Counted from the stretch's first letter, positions 1 to 5,836 are shown. The stretch is 6,419 nt of DNA from Actinomycetota bacterium (GCA_003567835.1 PWYO01000266.1:1-6419); one strand, 5' to 3'. Numbers and translations: made by a program. The notes: generated by a model not told the origin, from the letters alone.

Positions 1-120
1 TGGGTACAATTGGCTCAGGAACATGAATCGTCTATAGAAAATGATGGATTCCCTATATCTGCAGCAAGATCCATCATGCTGGGCATATGCACACAGACAG
101 AGAGCACCGAACCTGCGATG

Positions 121-154
121 TGGGCCAAAGGATATTATAGGCATAGATGGCCCA
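121..154. repeat. 7-bp inverted repeat, 20-bp spacer
   Basis: The arms TGGGCCA (121-127) and TGGCCCA (148-154) are perfectly complementary. The A/T-rich spacer shows no further pairing that I can see. It lies beyond the terminator-like hairpin downstream of nikC and inside the + strand open frame. It may be part of an RNA structure, an operator or chance. Confidence 0.35.
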
Positions 155-183
155 TGAGAACTGGTTTTCCGGACTCTTGGCTG

Positions 184-205
184 AAAAGCCCGCCACAGGG
201 TGGGC
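184..205 (-). terminator. Possible weak terminator after the nik operon
   Basis: Bases 188-194 and 199-205 can form a 7-bp GC-rich stem with a 4-base loop. On the minus strand the stem is followed by TTTT (187-184), as in an intrinsic terminator. Read on that strand the stem has one A-C mismatch, which becomes a G-U pair if read on the + strand. The T tail is short, so termination would be weak. It lies about 185 nt beyond the nikC stop codon. Confidence 0.3.
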
Positions 206-389
206 CTAGATTGGGTGCAAAAGCTTTCCCTAAAAGAGGATTTTTTCTGGCTTAAAGGTCACCTGAAAGCATGGTACTTTCTGCCCATCCGTTCTAAAAG
301 AGTATCACGCCAGTTTCCCGCAGCCGGTATGCTTAAAAAAGGAGCAACCATGTGTATAATGGCCCAAAGCATCTTTCTAAAAACTTCAG

Positions 390-1265
390 TTAGAATTTTT
401 GGTAAAGAAAATCCCTTAGGCCGTTTCCCATCACATTAAACCCCAGGACAATGAGCATAATGGCCAATCCGGGAAAAATCATAAGATGGGGTGCAGTCTG
501 CATAAAAGGCCTTCCGCTGTTGAGCATGGAACCCAATTCAGGGGTGGGAGGCTGAGCGCCCAAACCAATGAAGCTTAATGCAGAAACGGTTAGAATCACT
601 GAACCCATCCCCAAAGTCATCATGATTAAAATAGGCATGATTGCATTGGGAAAAATGTGAAAAAACAGGATACGCGCATGACTGGCACCAAGGGCTGTTT
701 CTGCTTTCACAAATTCTCTGCCCTTTATGGACAAAACAGAGCTTCGCATCACCCTTGCATAGCCAGGCCACCCTATAATGGCCAATGCCAGCATAATATT
801 GATCAGAGAAGGGCCCAATATTCCTGCAATAAGCAGGGCAATGATAATCCCGGGAAGGGAAAGAAGGACATCAACTGCTCGCATGATGATCCCATCCAGT
901 ATGCCTCCAAAATAGCCTGCAGCCAGCCCCAGTATGATGCCTGTGATAGAATTGATGGCCACCACCATCACTGCTATGATCAATGACAGCGCCAACCCGA
1001 ATAAAATCCGGCTGAAAATACACCGCCCCAGGTTATCGGTCCCCAGAGGATATGCCCGGCTGGGCATCCCCAGCCTATGTTCAAGATTCTGCTCGGTTGG
1101 GTCATGCGGGGCAATAAGGGGCGCAAAGATGCTCAAGATCACCAATACCGCGACCATGACAGATCCGACCAAGATGTGGCTATGCTTTCCTAGCCGGGTG
1201 ATGGTTTTAGGCAGTACATGGACATTGACCAAGCCGTTCAAATACTTATTCATGGGACCCTCCAT
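390..1265 (-). CDS. nikC: NikC/DppC-type ABC transporter permease
   Basis: This is the second membrane subunit of a peptide/nickel-class ABC importer and pairs with the NikB-type protein encoded just upstream. The 291-residue length is normal for the family. After a short cytoplasmic N-terminus there is a membrane segment at about 31-52, then the family hallmark APHDP (52-56) and PLGTDNLGR (73-81), then further hydrophobic segments. The EAA loop that docks on the ATPase is at about 183-209 (GREFVKAETALGA, then FPNAI). The C-terminus keeps LSFIGLGAQPP (230-240) and GNGLRD. The start at 1265 follows AGGA by 6 nt and overlaps nikB by 20 bp. A start four codons later (1253), behind GGAGGG, is equally possible. 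Assignment to nickel rather than peptides rests on the NikA-like binding protein in the same operon. No ATPase gene follows within the window. Confidence 0.9.
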   Translation of the reverse strand: MEGPMNKYLNGLVNVHVLPKTITRLGKHSHILVGSVMVAVLVILSIFAPLIAPHDPTEQNLEHRLGMPSRAYPLGTDNLGRCIFSRILFGLALSLIIAVMVVAINSITGIILGLAAGYFGGILDGIIMRAVDVLLSLPGIIIALLIAGILGPSLINIMLALAIIGWPGYARVMRSSVLSIKGREFVKAETALGASHARILFFHIFPNAIMPILIMMTLGMGSVILTVSALSFIGLGAQPPTPELGSMLNSGRPFMQTAPHLMIFPGLAIMLIVLGFNVMGNGLRDFLYQKF

Positions 1266-2187
1266 AATGGATCCTGGGATTCAGGTATGCATATGATATA
1301 TCCACCAGCAAATTAATGATTACATAACCTGCAGCAATGATTAAAATACAGCCCTGGATGACAGGAAAATCCCGGGCAAATATTGAATCCACCAGCAACC
1401 TCCCGATCCCCGGCCAGGCAAATACGACTTCCACCACCACCGACCCTTCAATGAGGGCTCCCAATTGAAGCCCAATAACAGTCACCACCGGTATCAGGGC
1501 ATTTTTTGATGCATGCCTGGCAATGCCGGTTATGCCCAAACCTTTACCCTGGGCTGTGCGGATATAGTCTTTGCCAAGCTCTTCCAGCATATTGGACCTC
1601 AGCATGCGGGTGGTTACGGCTGCCAAGCCTGTGCCCAGGGTTATGGAAGGAAGTACGATATGGGCTAAGCTTCCATAACCATATACCGGGAATATGCCCA
1701 AATTGACTGAGAAAAACAAGATGAGGAGCAACCCAAGCCAAAAATTGGGAATAGAGATTCCGGTTAAGGCAGCAAACATACTGATATGATCGATAATCGT
1801 ATTTTTCTTTAGCGCTGAAAATATGCCCAAAGGGATGGAAATAATCAAGGATACCAGTATGCTGGCAATGGCCAGCTGCAAAGTCGCCGGCAATCTGGAA
1901 AAAATTTCATTGTAAACCGGCTGGCCTGTTCGGAAAGAAAAACCCAAATCACCCTGAAAGACGCCCCCCAGCCAGTTGAGATACTGGATATGGAATGCTT
2001 TTCCTAAACCCAGATTATGCCGAACCAATTCGATTGTTTCGGCAGAAACTTCTGCTCCATGCAGTTCTTTGGCAATGATTTCGGCAGGGTCCCCGGGAAT
2101 TATGTGCATAATGGAAAAAACGGCAATGGAGACAATCAGCATCACCAAAATCATCAAATAAAATCTTTTTAAGATATAGGCGATCAT
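1246..2187 (-). CDS. nikB: NikB/DppB-type ABC transporter permease
   Basis: This is the first membrane subunit of the peptide/nickel ABC importer and forms the translocation pore with NikC. It has 313 residues, the normal length. The N-terminal membrane helix (about 8-30) is followed by the family signature PGDPAE (31-36), then LGLGKAFHIQYLNWL and GDLGFSF (79-85). Several membrane segments follow, and the EAA loop lies at about 207-234 (DYIRTAQGKGLG, then KNALIPV). EVVFAWPGIG (253-262) and the C-terminal DISYAYLNPRI are also typical. The ATG overlaps the methyltransferase stop codon in ATGA, and its own ribosome binding site is weak (GGGTTGAAAA), so translation is probably coupled to the upstream gene. 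Its end overlaps the start of nikC. Substrate assignment comes from the neighbouring NikA-like protein; a peptide transporter is the alternative. Confidence 0.9.
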   Translation of the reverse strand: MIAYILKRFYLMILVMLIVSIAVFSIMHIIPGDPAEIIAKELHGAEVSAETIELVRHNLGLGKAFHIQYLNWLGGVFQGDLGFSFRTGQPVYNEIFSRLPATLQLAIASILVSLIISIPLGIFSALKKNTIIDHISMFAALTGISIPNFWLGLLLILFFSVNLGIFPVYGYGSLAHIVLPSITLGTGLAAVTTRMLRSNMLEELGKDYIRTAQGKGLGITGIARHASKNALIPVVTVIGLQLGALIEGSVVVEVVFAWPGIGRLLVDSIFARDFPVIQGCILIIAAGYVIINLLVDISYAYLNPRIHYGGSHE

Positions 2188-2969
2188 TTTTCAACCCATA
2201 TTACCGCATTAGATACTTGTTCTGCAAAAAAAAGAGCACCATTTTTGGCTATAAGTTTTTCCCCAAGATATGCCCTTAGGCTGTTTTCCTGCTCAAGGCC
2301 TAGATTTAATCTTGTCTGCCAATAATTTACTGCCTGGTCCATGTCTGCACATACATGATTGTATTTTATTTTGACCATTTCAATATTGGCAAAAATATGC
2401 AACTGGCAAAGCACATTGTACAGGTTCAAAAAAGAAGGCGGCCCACTGTACGCCTCCTTTTTAAATGCATGCCATATATCATTATAGAATGAGGATTTGC
2501 AGCTCATGATAATAAAAAGGTGTTTTCGGCTCAAAGCGATCATTTTTTTTAAAGCTGAAACGATATCCGTAATTCGGTAAAGTGAATTGACCGCAAGCAC
2601 CATATCATGCGAACCCATTTCATCTGCCTTAATATCCTCCCAGCATTGGTTAACCACATGGATGTTTCCCTGTCCATTCATCTTGCCCAAAAGGATCTTG
2701 GCCATGGCCAAGGATGGTTCAACTGCGGTTACTTTGTTCACCACCCTAGCCATGGGAACTGCAAATGCACCCGTTCCTGCACCAATATCCAGCAATGAGG
2801 TTTCCTTGCTTAGACGACTTTTTATGATCTCCAGTAAAGCTCCCGGATAGTTGCTGTGCTTTAGCTGAACATCATACCAGTGCGCAAAATCATGATTGGA
2901 AAAAAGATCCCAGCCCTTTCTGGAAGAGGCATTGGTAACCGCTTTGCTCCATTGTCGTGCCCAATACAT
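2184..2969 (-). CDS. Class I SAM-dependent methyltransferase in the nik operon
   Basis: This is a 261-residue protein with the Rossmann-type methyltransferase fold. SAM-binding motif I is LDIGAGTG (60-67), the acidic residue of motif II is Glu84 in TAVEPS, CWEDIK (109-114) fits the region contacting the adenine, and DMVLAVNSLYRI (122-133) fits the strand-4 motif. It resembles the broad Methyltransf_11/25 group, so the acceptor cannot be named. There is no signal peptide, so it acts in the cytoplasm. It lies between the binding protein (18-nt gap) and nikB (4-bp ATGA overlap), so it is very probably cotranscribed and made with the transporter. The ATG at 2969 is the only good start, though its AGGAGG (2983-2988, touching the upstream stop) is 13 nt away, longer than usual. 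Inference: it may make or modify a small nickel-binding ligand. A housekeeping role cannot be excluded. Confidence 0.88.
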   Translation of the reverse strand: MYWARQWSKAVTNASSRKGWDLFSNHDFAHWYDVQLKHSNYPGALLEIIKSRLSKETSLLDIGAGTGAFAVPMARVVNKVTAVEPSLAMAKILLGKMNGQGNIHVVNQCWEDIKADEMGSHDMVLAVNSLYRITDIVSALKKMIALSRKHLFIIMSCKSSFYNDIWHAFKKEAYSGPPSFLNLYNVLCQLHIFANIEMVKIKYNHVCADMDQAVNYWQTRLNLGLEQENSLRAYLGEKLIAKNGALFFAEQVSNAVIWVEK

Positions 2970-2982
2970 GAAACGAATTGTT

Positions 2983-2988
2983 CCTCCT
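2983..2988 (-). promoter_or_regulatory. Ribosome binding site of the methyltransferase gene
   Basis: A perfect AGGAGG overlaps the TGA stop of the binding-protein gene and lies 13 nt before the methyltransferase ATG. I found no ATG, GTG or TTG between them in frame. An in-frame ATT nearer the site is possible but unlikely. Overlap with the stop codon suggests that ribosomes finishing the first gene help start the second. Confidence 0.6.
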
Positions 2989-4610
2989 CAATGGCTTACA
3001 GAAATGTCTTCCCAATTCACATGAAACCAGGGATGCAGCTGATATCCTTCTACTTTATGATTGACTGCATTGATCAACACTTCATCATAGATGGGAATAA
3101 TGGATACTTCCTGAGCAGCAATTTCCTGAACTTCATACAGCAATTCCTTCGCTGCAGACTCATCGGTGGTAGCCAGCGCCTGGTCAATCAATCGATCTAT
3201 TTCCTGATTATTTAGGCCTATGCCCATAGCCAGGTTCTGTTCTCCTTCTGAATGAAGCCAGGCCTGCAGTCTGGTCTGGGGAGAAATGCCTGCCCAAGGC
3301 CTGATAGACAAATCAGCTTCTCCTTCTCGTAAGCTGGTGCTCCAAAGACCGCCTTCCACAATTTTGATTTCAACTATGATACCCAACTGGCTTAATTGCT
3401 GCTGGATTATTTCAGCAATGGTCATATAGGGCCACCGTCCTACCAGGGCAGTTGACAACAGAAAGGTAATGGTAAACCTCTGGCCGTCTTTGTCCAAATA
3501 TCCGTCTTCATTTGTGTCCGACCAACCAGCCTGCTGGAGAAGCTGCAAGGCTTCTTCCTGATTGTTGAAAGTATAAAGATTATCAGGATGCAGCCAATCT
3601 GCTTCGGAGTGGGGGGTAACGCTGGTCATCACCTTGCCATAACCTTCCAGCGCATAGTCAATAATGCTTTCAGGATCAATGGCGTACATAATTGCTTGTC
3701 TTACCCTTACATCATTTAATGGTTCTTTGGTGGTATTAAGGGTCATGTAATGAGGGACGGCACCATCAATGGTGAGCAGGTTGATATGGGGCTTGTTTTC
3801 GATCATAGCCACATGCTCGGGGAGAATGCCTCCGGTGTCAATGATAAGGTCGATCTCTTCTGCTTCCAAAGCCAGCATTCGGGTAGTGGCATCAGGAATA
3901 TTCTTTAAAACTATTTTTTGCAGCACAGGTGTAGTGCCCCAATAATTTTCATTCTTTTCGAGAACCATTGTCTCTCCGGTTACCCATTCGGTCCGTACAT
4001 AAGGCCCGGTACCTATAGGTTCTGTCACATTGCCTTCATCATCTATGGCCTCAGGAGCAATCATGGCTGCGCCGGGCCAAGCCAATGCATAGAGAAATGG
4101 CGCAAAAGGTTTACTGTGGTTTATCGCAATGGTGCAGGGGCCTAGAACCTGTATTGAGTCTATTTCTCCGAAAAGGCCAGGGGAACTTTCAGAGACTCTG
4201 ATTAAATTATGTTCTACTGCTTCAGCATCAAATTCGGCGCCGTTATGAAAGGTTACCCCTTCCTGGAGCATTAAAGTCCAGGTCAGCCCATCATCTGTTA
4301 CCTCCCAGGATTCTGCCAGTCCAGGCTTATAGTTTAACTCTGTATCCCTGGATACCAATGTTTCTAGCACCCTGGTTAGAGGAGGGTGCGCGCCATAACC
4401 ATATTGCACGCCTGGATCCCGGCCCAGCCCGGCAATAACTTCCTGTATACCTTCCTCTTGCGCATCCTCTTTTTCCTGAACCGCAGACAGGTCTTCTTCT
4501 ACTGCTTCAGGCGGCAGCTCTAAAGCCTCCTCTTGCACGCCGGCACACCCGGCCATAAGCATAGCCAGAAACAGTGCAATGATGGCTGCTGCCGCAAATT
4601 TTCTGTGCAT
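2988..4610 (-). CDS. nikA: NikA-like nickel/peptide-binding lipoprotein
   Basis: This is the extracellular binding protein of the ABC importer (SBP_bac_5 family), which captures substrate and delivers it to NikB/NikC. It has 540 residues from the ATG at 4610. The signal peptide ends in the lipobox LMAGC with Cys22 as the lipid anchor. A linker at about 27-57 is very rich in Glu and Asp. Family landmarks follow: LAESWEV (98-104), GVTFHNG (118-124), PIGTGPY (198-204), NENYWG (220-225), then IPDATTR and IDLIIDTGGILPE, which match E. coli NikA as I recall it better than typical DppA. RPWAG near the C-terminus corresponds to NikA's RTWGA, which carries its binding-pocket Trp. The NikA arginine that holds the nickel chelator seems to be replaced (WPGAAM, 178-183). 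A GTG at 4649 would add 13 residues but lies inside the operator region; the ATG at 4610 has AAAGGA 5 nt before it and gives a proper signal peptide. Nickel specificity is likely but not proved. Confidence 0.85.
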   Translation of the reverse strand: MHRKFAAAAIIALFLAMLMAGCAGVQEEALELPPEAVEEDLSAVQEKEDAQEEGIQEVIAGLGRDPGVQYGYGAHPPLTRVLETLVSRDTELNYKPGLAESWEVTDDGLTWTLMLQEGVTFHNGAEFDAEAVEHNLIRVSESSPGLFGEIDSIQVLGPCTIAINHSKPFAPFLYALAWPGAAMIAPEAIDDEGNVTEPIGTGPYVRTEWVTGETMVLEKNENYWGTTPVLQKIVLKNIPDATTRMLALEAEEIDLIIDTGGILPEHVAMIENKPHINLLTIDGAVPHYMTLNTTKEPLNDVRVRQAIMYAIDPESIIDYALEGYGKVMTSVTPHSEADWLHPDNLYTFNNQEEALQLLQQAGWSDTNEDGYLDKDGQRFTITFLLSTALVGRWPYMTIAEIIQQQLSQLGIIVEIKIVEGGLWSTSLREGEADLSIRPWAGISPQTRLQAWLHSEGEQNLAMGIGLNNQEIDRLIDQALATTDESAAKELLYEVQEIAAQEVSIIPIYDEVLINAVNHKVEGYQLHPWFHVNWEDISVSH

Positions 4611-4642
4611 GACATTCCTTTCCAAAAAATAAGAAATAAAAA

Positions 4643-4669
4643 GTAACACTCAATATATTAATGTGCTAC
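4643..4669. promoter_or_regulatory. Inverted repeat near the nik transcription start, possible operator
   Basis: GTAACAC (4643-4649) and GTGCTAC (4663-4669) form an inverted repeat with one mismatch and a 13-bp spacer, in the early leader of the operon. NikR operators are palindromes with long spacers, and half-sites of the GTGTTAC/GTAACAC type are known outside enterobacteria. Here the two halves point the opposite way from that consensus, so NikR binding is only a suggestion. It overlaps the second repeat at 4661-4682. Confidence 0.4.
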
Positions 4670-4682
4670 TTTATCTGCACAT
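4661..4682. promoter_or_regulatory. Inverted repeat over the transcription start
   Basis: ATGTGC (4661-4666) and GCACAT (4677-4682) are perfect 6-bp arms with a 10-bp spacer. Pairing reaches 8 of 9 positions if extended to 4658-4685. The repeat begins right beside the -10 element and spans the expected start of transcription near 4676, the classic position for a repressor site. It could also form a small hairpin at the 5' end of the mRNA. Confidence 0.4.
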
Positions 4683-4711
4683 AAACTAACATACCCCCAT
4701 GATAATGTCAA
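4683..4711 (-). promoter_or_regulatory. Sigma-A-type promoter of the nik operon
   Basis: On the minus strand a perfect -35 TTGACA (4711-4706) is followed after 17 bp by TAGTTT (4688-4683), with TG one base before it as in an extended -10. Transcription should start near 4676, giving a leader of about 65 nt before the ATG at 4610. Position, spacing and direction fit the operon, and no competing promoter of this quality was seen nearby. Confidence 0.7.
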
Positions 4712-4732
4712 AGCATTTCCGCCAAAAACCAT

Positions 4733-4748
4733 GGCAATCCAATTGCAT
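4733..4748. repeat. Small palindrome upstream of the nik promoter
   Basis: GCAAT (4734-4738) and ATTGC (4742-4746) are perfect arms around CCA. Pairing extends outward if one G is bulged. It lies about 25 bp upstream of the -35 element, a position where an activator could bind, but there is no other support for a function. Confidence 0.25.
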
Positions 4749-4796
4749 ATGAAATGAGCCTCTATAAAAAGCTGGCAATCATAATTTGGAATGCTG

Positions 4797-4869
4797 AACC
4801 GCATTTATGCTTAGGCATTCTTTTATGGACTCGATTATCAAATGAATTGGTTTGCCTAAAAACGCGGTT
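4797..4869. repeat. Long interrupted hairpin
   Basis: Two blocks pair in nested order: AACCGC (4797-4802) with GCGGTT (4864-4869), and TTAGGCA (4811-4817) with TGCCTAA (4853-4859). They are separated by an 8/4-base internal loop. Inside, ATTC (4817-4820) can pair with GAAT (4844-4847), sharing its first base with the outer block. Thirteen outer base pairs in order are more than expected from one chance match. It lies upstream of the nik promoter, so it is not part of that mRNA leader. It could be a small structured RNA, a MITE-like remnant or the end of an old element. Confidence 0.35.
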
Positions 4870-5080
4870 TTATAAAACAATTCCCCTGACGCAGAAACCG
4901 TATTTTCTTTCATCCAACAACCTATTATCAGGGTCAAAATTGGATTGGTATACCGTTGTTTGTGATTTTGCCCAAAAAATTTTCCCTGCTGCCATTTACA
5001 AATTTATGGAGCATGCGGCCTTTACTATGGACATGATTTTATGAAAGGATTTTATAGTTTGTTATAACTTTGCAGGTATG

Positions 5081-5142
5081 GTTTCTTTGGATCATCAAAA
5101 CAGGAAAAAGGGCATAGCTTGTTTTTCTTGGACCCATCAAAA
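5081..5142. repeat. Diverged direct repeat pair
   Basis: The segments 5081-5100 (core CTTTGGATCATCAAAA) and 5121-5142 (core CTTGGACCCATCAAAA) are similar copies about 40 bases apart in the same orientation. They differ by substitutions and small length changes, and I see no coding function. They may be old tandem copies or binding sites at the end of a mobile element. Confidence 0.4.
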
Positions 5143-5172
5143 TGCTAGCCGCCAAACCGCTGTGATACGCCT

Positions 5173-5289
5173 CTAGTGTTTTGTCAATCGCCATTTGTCG
5201 GGTAAAGTCTTTAGATTAATCCTGGCATCATCATCGGTAAACTGCCAATCCACCTTGGCTGTTACCATTACTGGGGAGGAGTTTACCAT
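5173..5289 (-). CDS. Small open frame, possible gene fragment
   Basis: This is a 38-codon frame from an ATG at 5289 to a TAG at 5173-5175. It contains KVDWQFTDDDARINLKTLP, which looks like real protein and unlike the surrounding random frames. I do not recognise the family with certainty. The WQFT-DAR-LK pattern recalls short conserved stretches in some insertion-sequence transposases, but this is from memory. No good ribosome binding site precedes the ATG, and the repeated ATGGTAA words upstream give two candidate starts (5289 and 5268). It is most likely a truncated remnant and could instead be a small intact protein. Confidence 0.3.
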   Translation of the reverse strand: MVNSSPVMVTAKVDWQFTDDDARINLKTLPDKWRLTKH

Positions 5290-5340
5290 TTATAGCTATG
5301 GAATTTTAGTGACCATCTCTCTGGAATTTACCTTACCATT
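5236..5340. repeat. Cluster of TTACCAT-type repeats
   Basis: ACCAT words occur at 5264, 5285, 5312 and 5335, mostly preceded by TT and spaced 21, 27 and 23 bases. Two of them sit in a longer direct repeat: 5299-5316 and 5322-5339 match at 14 of 18 positions (TGGAATTT, then ACCAT). In addition GGTAAACT (5236-5243) and AGTTTACC (5280-5287) form a perfect 8-bp inverted repeat. The cluster could be the subterminal repeats of a decayed transposon or a multi-site protein-binding region downstream of the lipoprotein gene. Confidence 0.4.
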
Positions 5341-5383
5341 GAGGGGACCTGCCTGGTTCTGATTTTTCATATGTTAGGCACAC

Positions 5384-5782
5384 CTACTGAACTATAATTT
5401 CCAATGTGTCCTGTATTTCATATCCCCCTGAAGGATAATCATAATACGCTCGTATTTCATACTCTCCAGGTTCAGAAATTGTATTTTCCTGCACCTCAAA
5501 CTGTCCTGAAGGTTCATCGGTATATACCCATTGTCCCCACTTATCGTTGGGCGTGTCTTTAGGGACCAAGGTAATCCAGTCTCTGCCTTCACCCTTGCCA
5601 GGCATATCCCGCCATTGGACCACAAAGCTTGTATCTGCTGAAACGGTATGTGACTCAACTGAAAAATGCTTGCTTCGGTTGGGATCTTGAGAAAGGTCTG
5701 CTTCTTGCCGGGGAGAACAAGCAATTATGACTAGAACTGCTAAAATGCATGCACCAATGAATAGAAACCTTCTTCCTAACAC
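5384..5782 (-). CDS. Small lipoprotein with a beta-sandwich domain
   Basis: This is a 132-residue secreted lipoprotein of unknown function. A hydrophobic signal (about 6-21) ends in VIIAC with Cys22 as the lipid anchor. A short polar linker follows, then a domain of about 85 residues with alternating strands: TVSADTSFVVQW (46-57), DWITLVPKD (68-76), WGQWVYTDEPSGQFEV (82-97) and EPGEYEIRAYYDYPSGGYEI (104-123). The order W, DWI-L-P, W-YT, PG-YE-R and GY resembles a small Ig/C2-like domain found in several bacterial surface proteins, recalled rather than searched. The GTG at 5782 is chosen because AAGGAGG lies 7 nt before it; an upstream TTG (5830) would spoil the signal peptide. It is separated from the nik operon by about 670 bases, so it is probably transcribed alone. 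No strong promoter or terminator was seen. Confidence 0.75.
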   Translation of the reverse strand: MLGRRFLFIGACILAVLVIIACSPRQEADLSQDPNRSKHFSVESHTVSADTSFVVQWRDMPGKGEGRDWITLVPKDTPNDKWGQWVYTDEPSGQFEVQENTISEPGEYEIRAYYDYPSGGYEIQDTLEIIVQ

Positions 5783-5789
5783 AATGATA

Positions 5790-5796
5790 CCTCCTT
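5790..5796 (-). promoter_or_regulatory. Ribosome binding site fixing the lipoprotein GTG start
   Basis: AAGGAGG on the minus strand ends 7 nt before the GTG at 5782. This near-perfect site and spacing decide for the GTG over the earlier in-frame TTG. Confidence 0.75.
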
Positions 5797-5836
5797 CTCT
5801 ATAACAGGGTTCTTTTGGTTTACCTATCAATAATTC

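Larger units (their letters stand above)
1..389. other. Left-edge region without a confident gene
   Basis: No gene can be supported here. On the + strand one frame is open from the first base to a TAA at 253-255 (84 codons). It could be the tail of a gene entering from the left and converging on nikC, but I recognise no family, and its second half (many Gly, Pro, Arg and Lys) does not look like a folded domain. On the minus strand a 37-codon frame (ATG at 372, TGA at 259-261) starts 17 nt after the nikC stop. It has only a weak AGAAAG before it, and beyond its TGA the same frame stays open to the edge. The two strands' open frames are in codon register, so at least one is a shadow. The nickel-transport ATPase genes expected after nikC are not here: no Walker A or signature motif was seen in the frames I read. 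Confidence 0.4.
4712..5383. other. Intergenic region with repeats and relic sequence
   Basis: About 670 bases lie between the nik promoter and the small lipoprotein gene without a gene I can support. A + strand frame at 4754-5044 is open, but its sequence is not protein-like and it has no ribosome binding site. The stretch contains a small palindrome next to the promoter, a long interrupted hairpin, a pair of diverged direct repeats, a 38-codon minus-strand open frame and a cluster of TTACCAT repeats, each listed separately. The crowding of short diverged repeats suggests decayed mobile or repeat elements. Confidence 0.5.

Noticed and set aside
259..261. In-frame TGA as a selenocysteine codon in the minus-strand frame after nikC
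   Set aside because: The downstream residues are rich in Ser, Arg and Cys and not protein-like, the open frame is in register with a + strand frame, and no supporting RNA element was identified.
100..389. Cobalamin or molybdenum-cofactor riboswitch
   Set aside because: A few words (GGGAA, AGCCAAGAG) recall the cobalamin element, but the conserved order and spacing are missing, and the segment lies downstream of the operon rather than before a gene.
538..1296. Additional open frames on both strands within nikC
   Set aside because: They are shadows of the nikC frame, which has full-length family motifs.
1506..2161. Additional short open frames within nikB
   Set aside because: They overlap the nikB frame completely and have no independent start signals or domains.
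4611..4649. Upstream GTG start for the binding-protein gene
   Set aside because: It would place the start inside the inverted repeat near the transcription start, add 13 residues before a normal signal peptide, and has no ribosome binding site. The ATG at 4610 has AAAGGA before it.
4611..4676. Riboswitch in the nik leader
   Set aside because: The leader is only about 65 nt and A/T-rich, and I see no structure beyond one small hairpin, so a protein operator is more likely.
4754..5044. 96-codon + strand open frame
   Set aside because: It has no ribosome binding site, its composition is not protein-like, and it overlaps the long hairpin.
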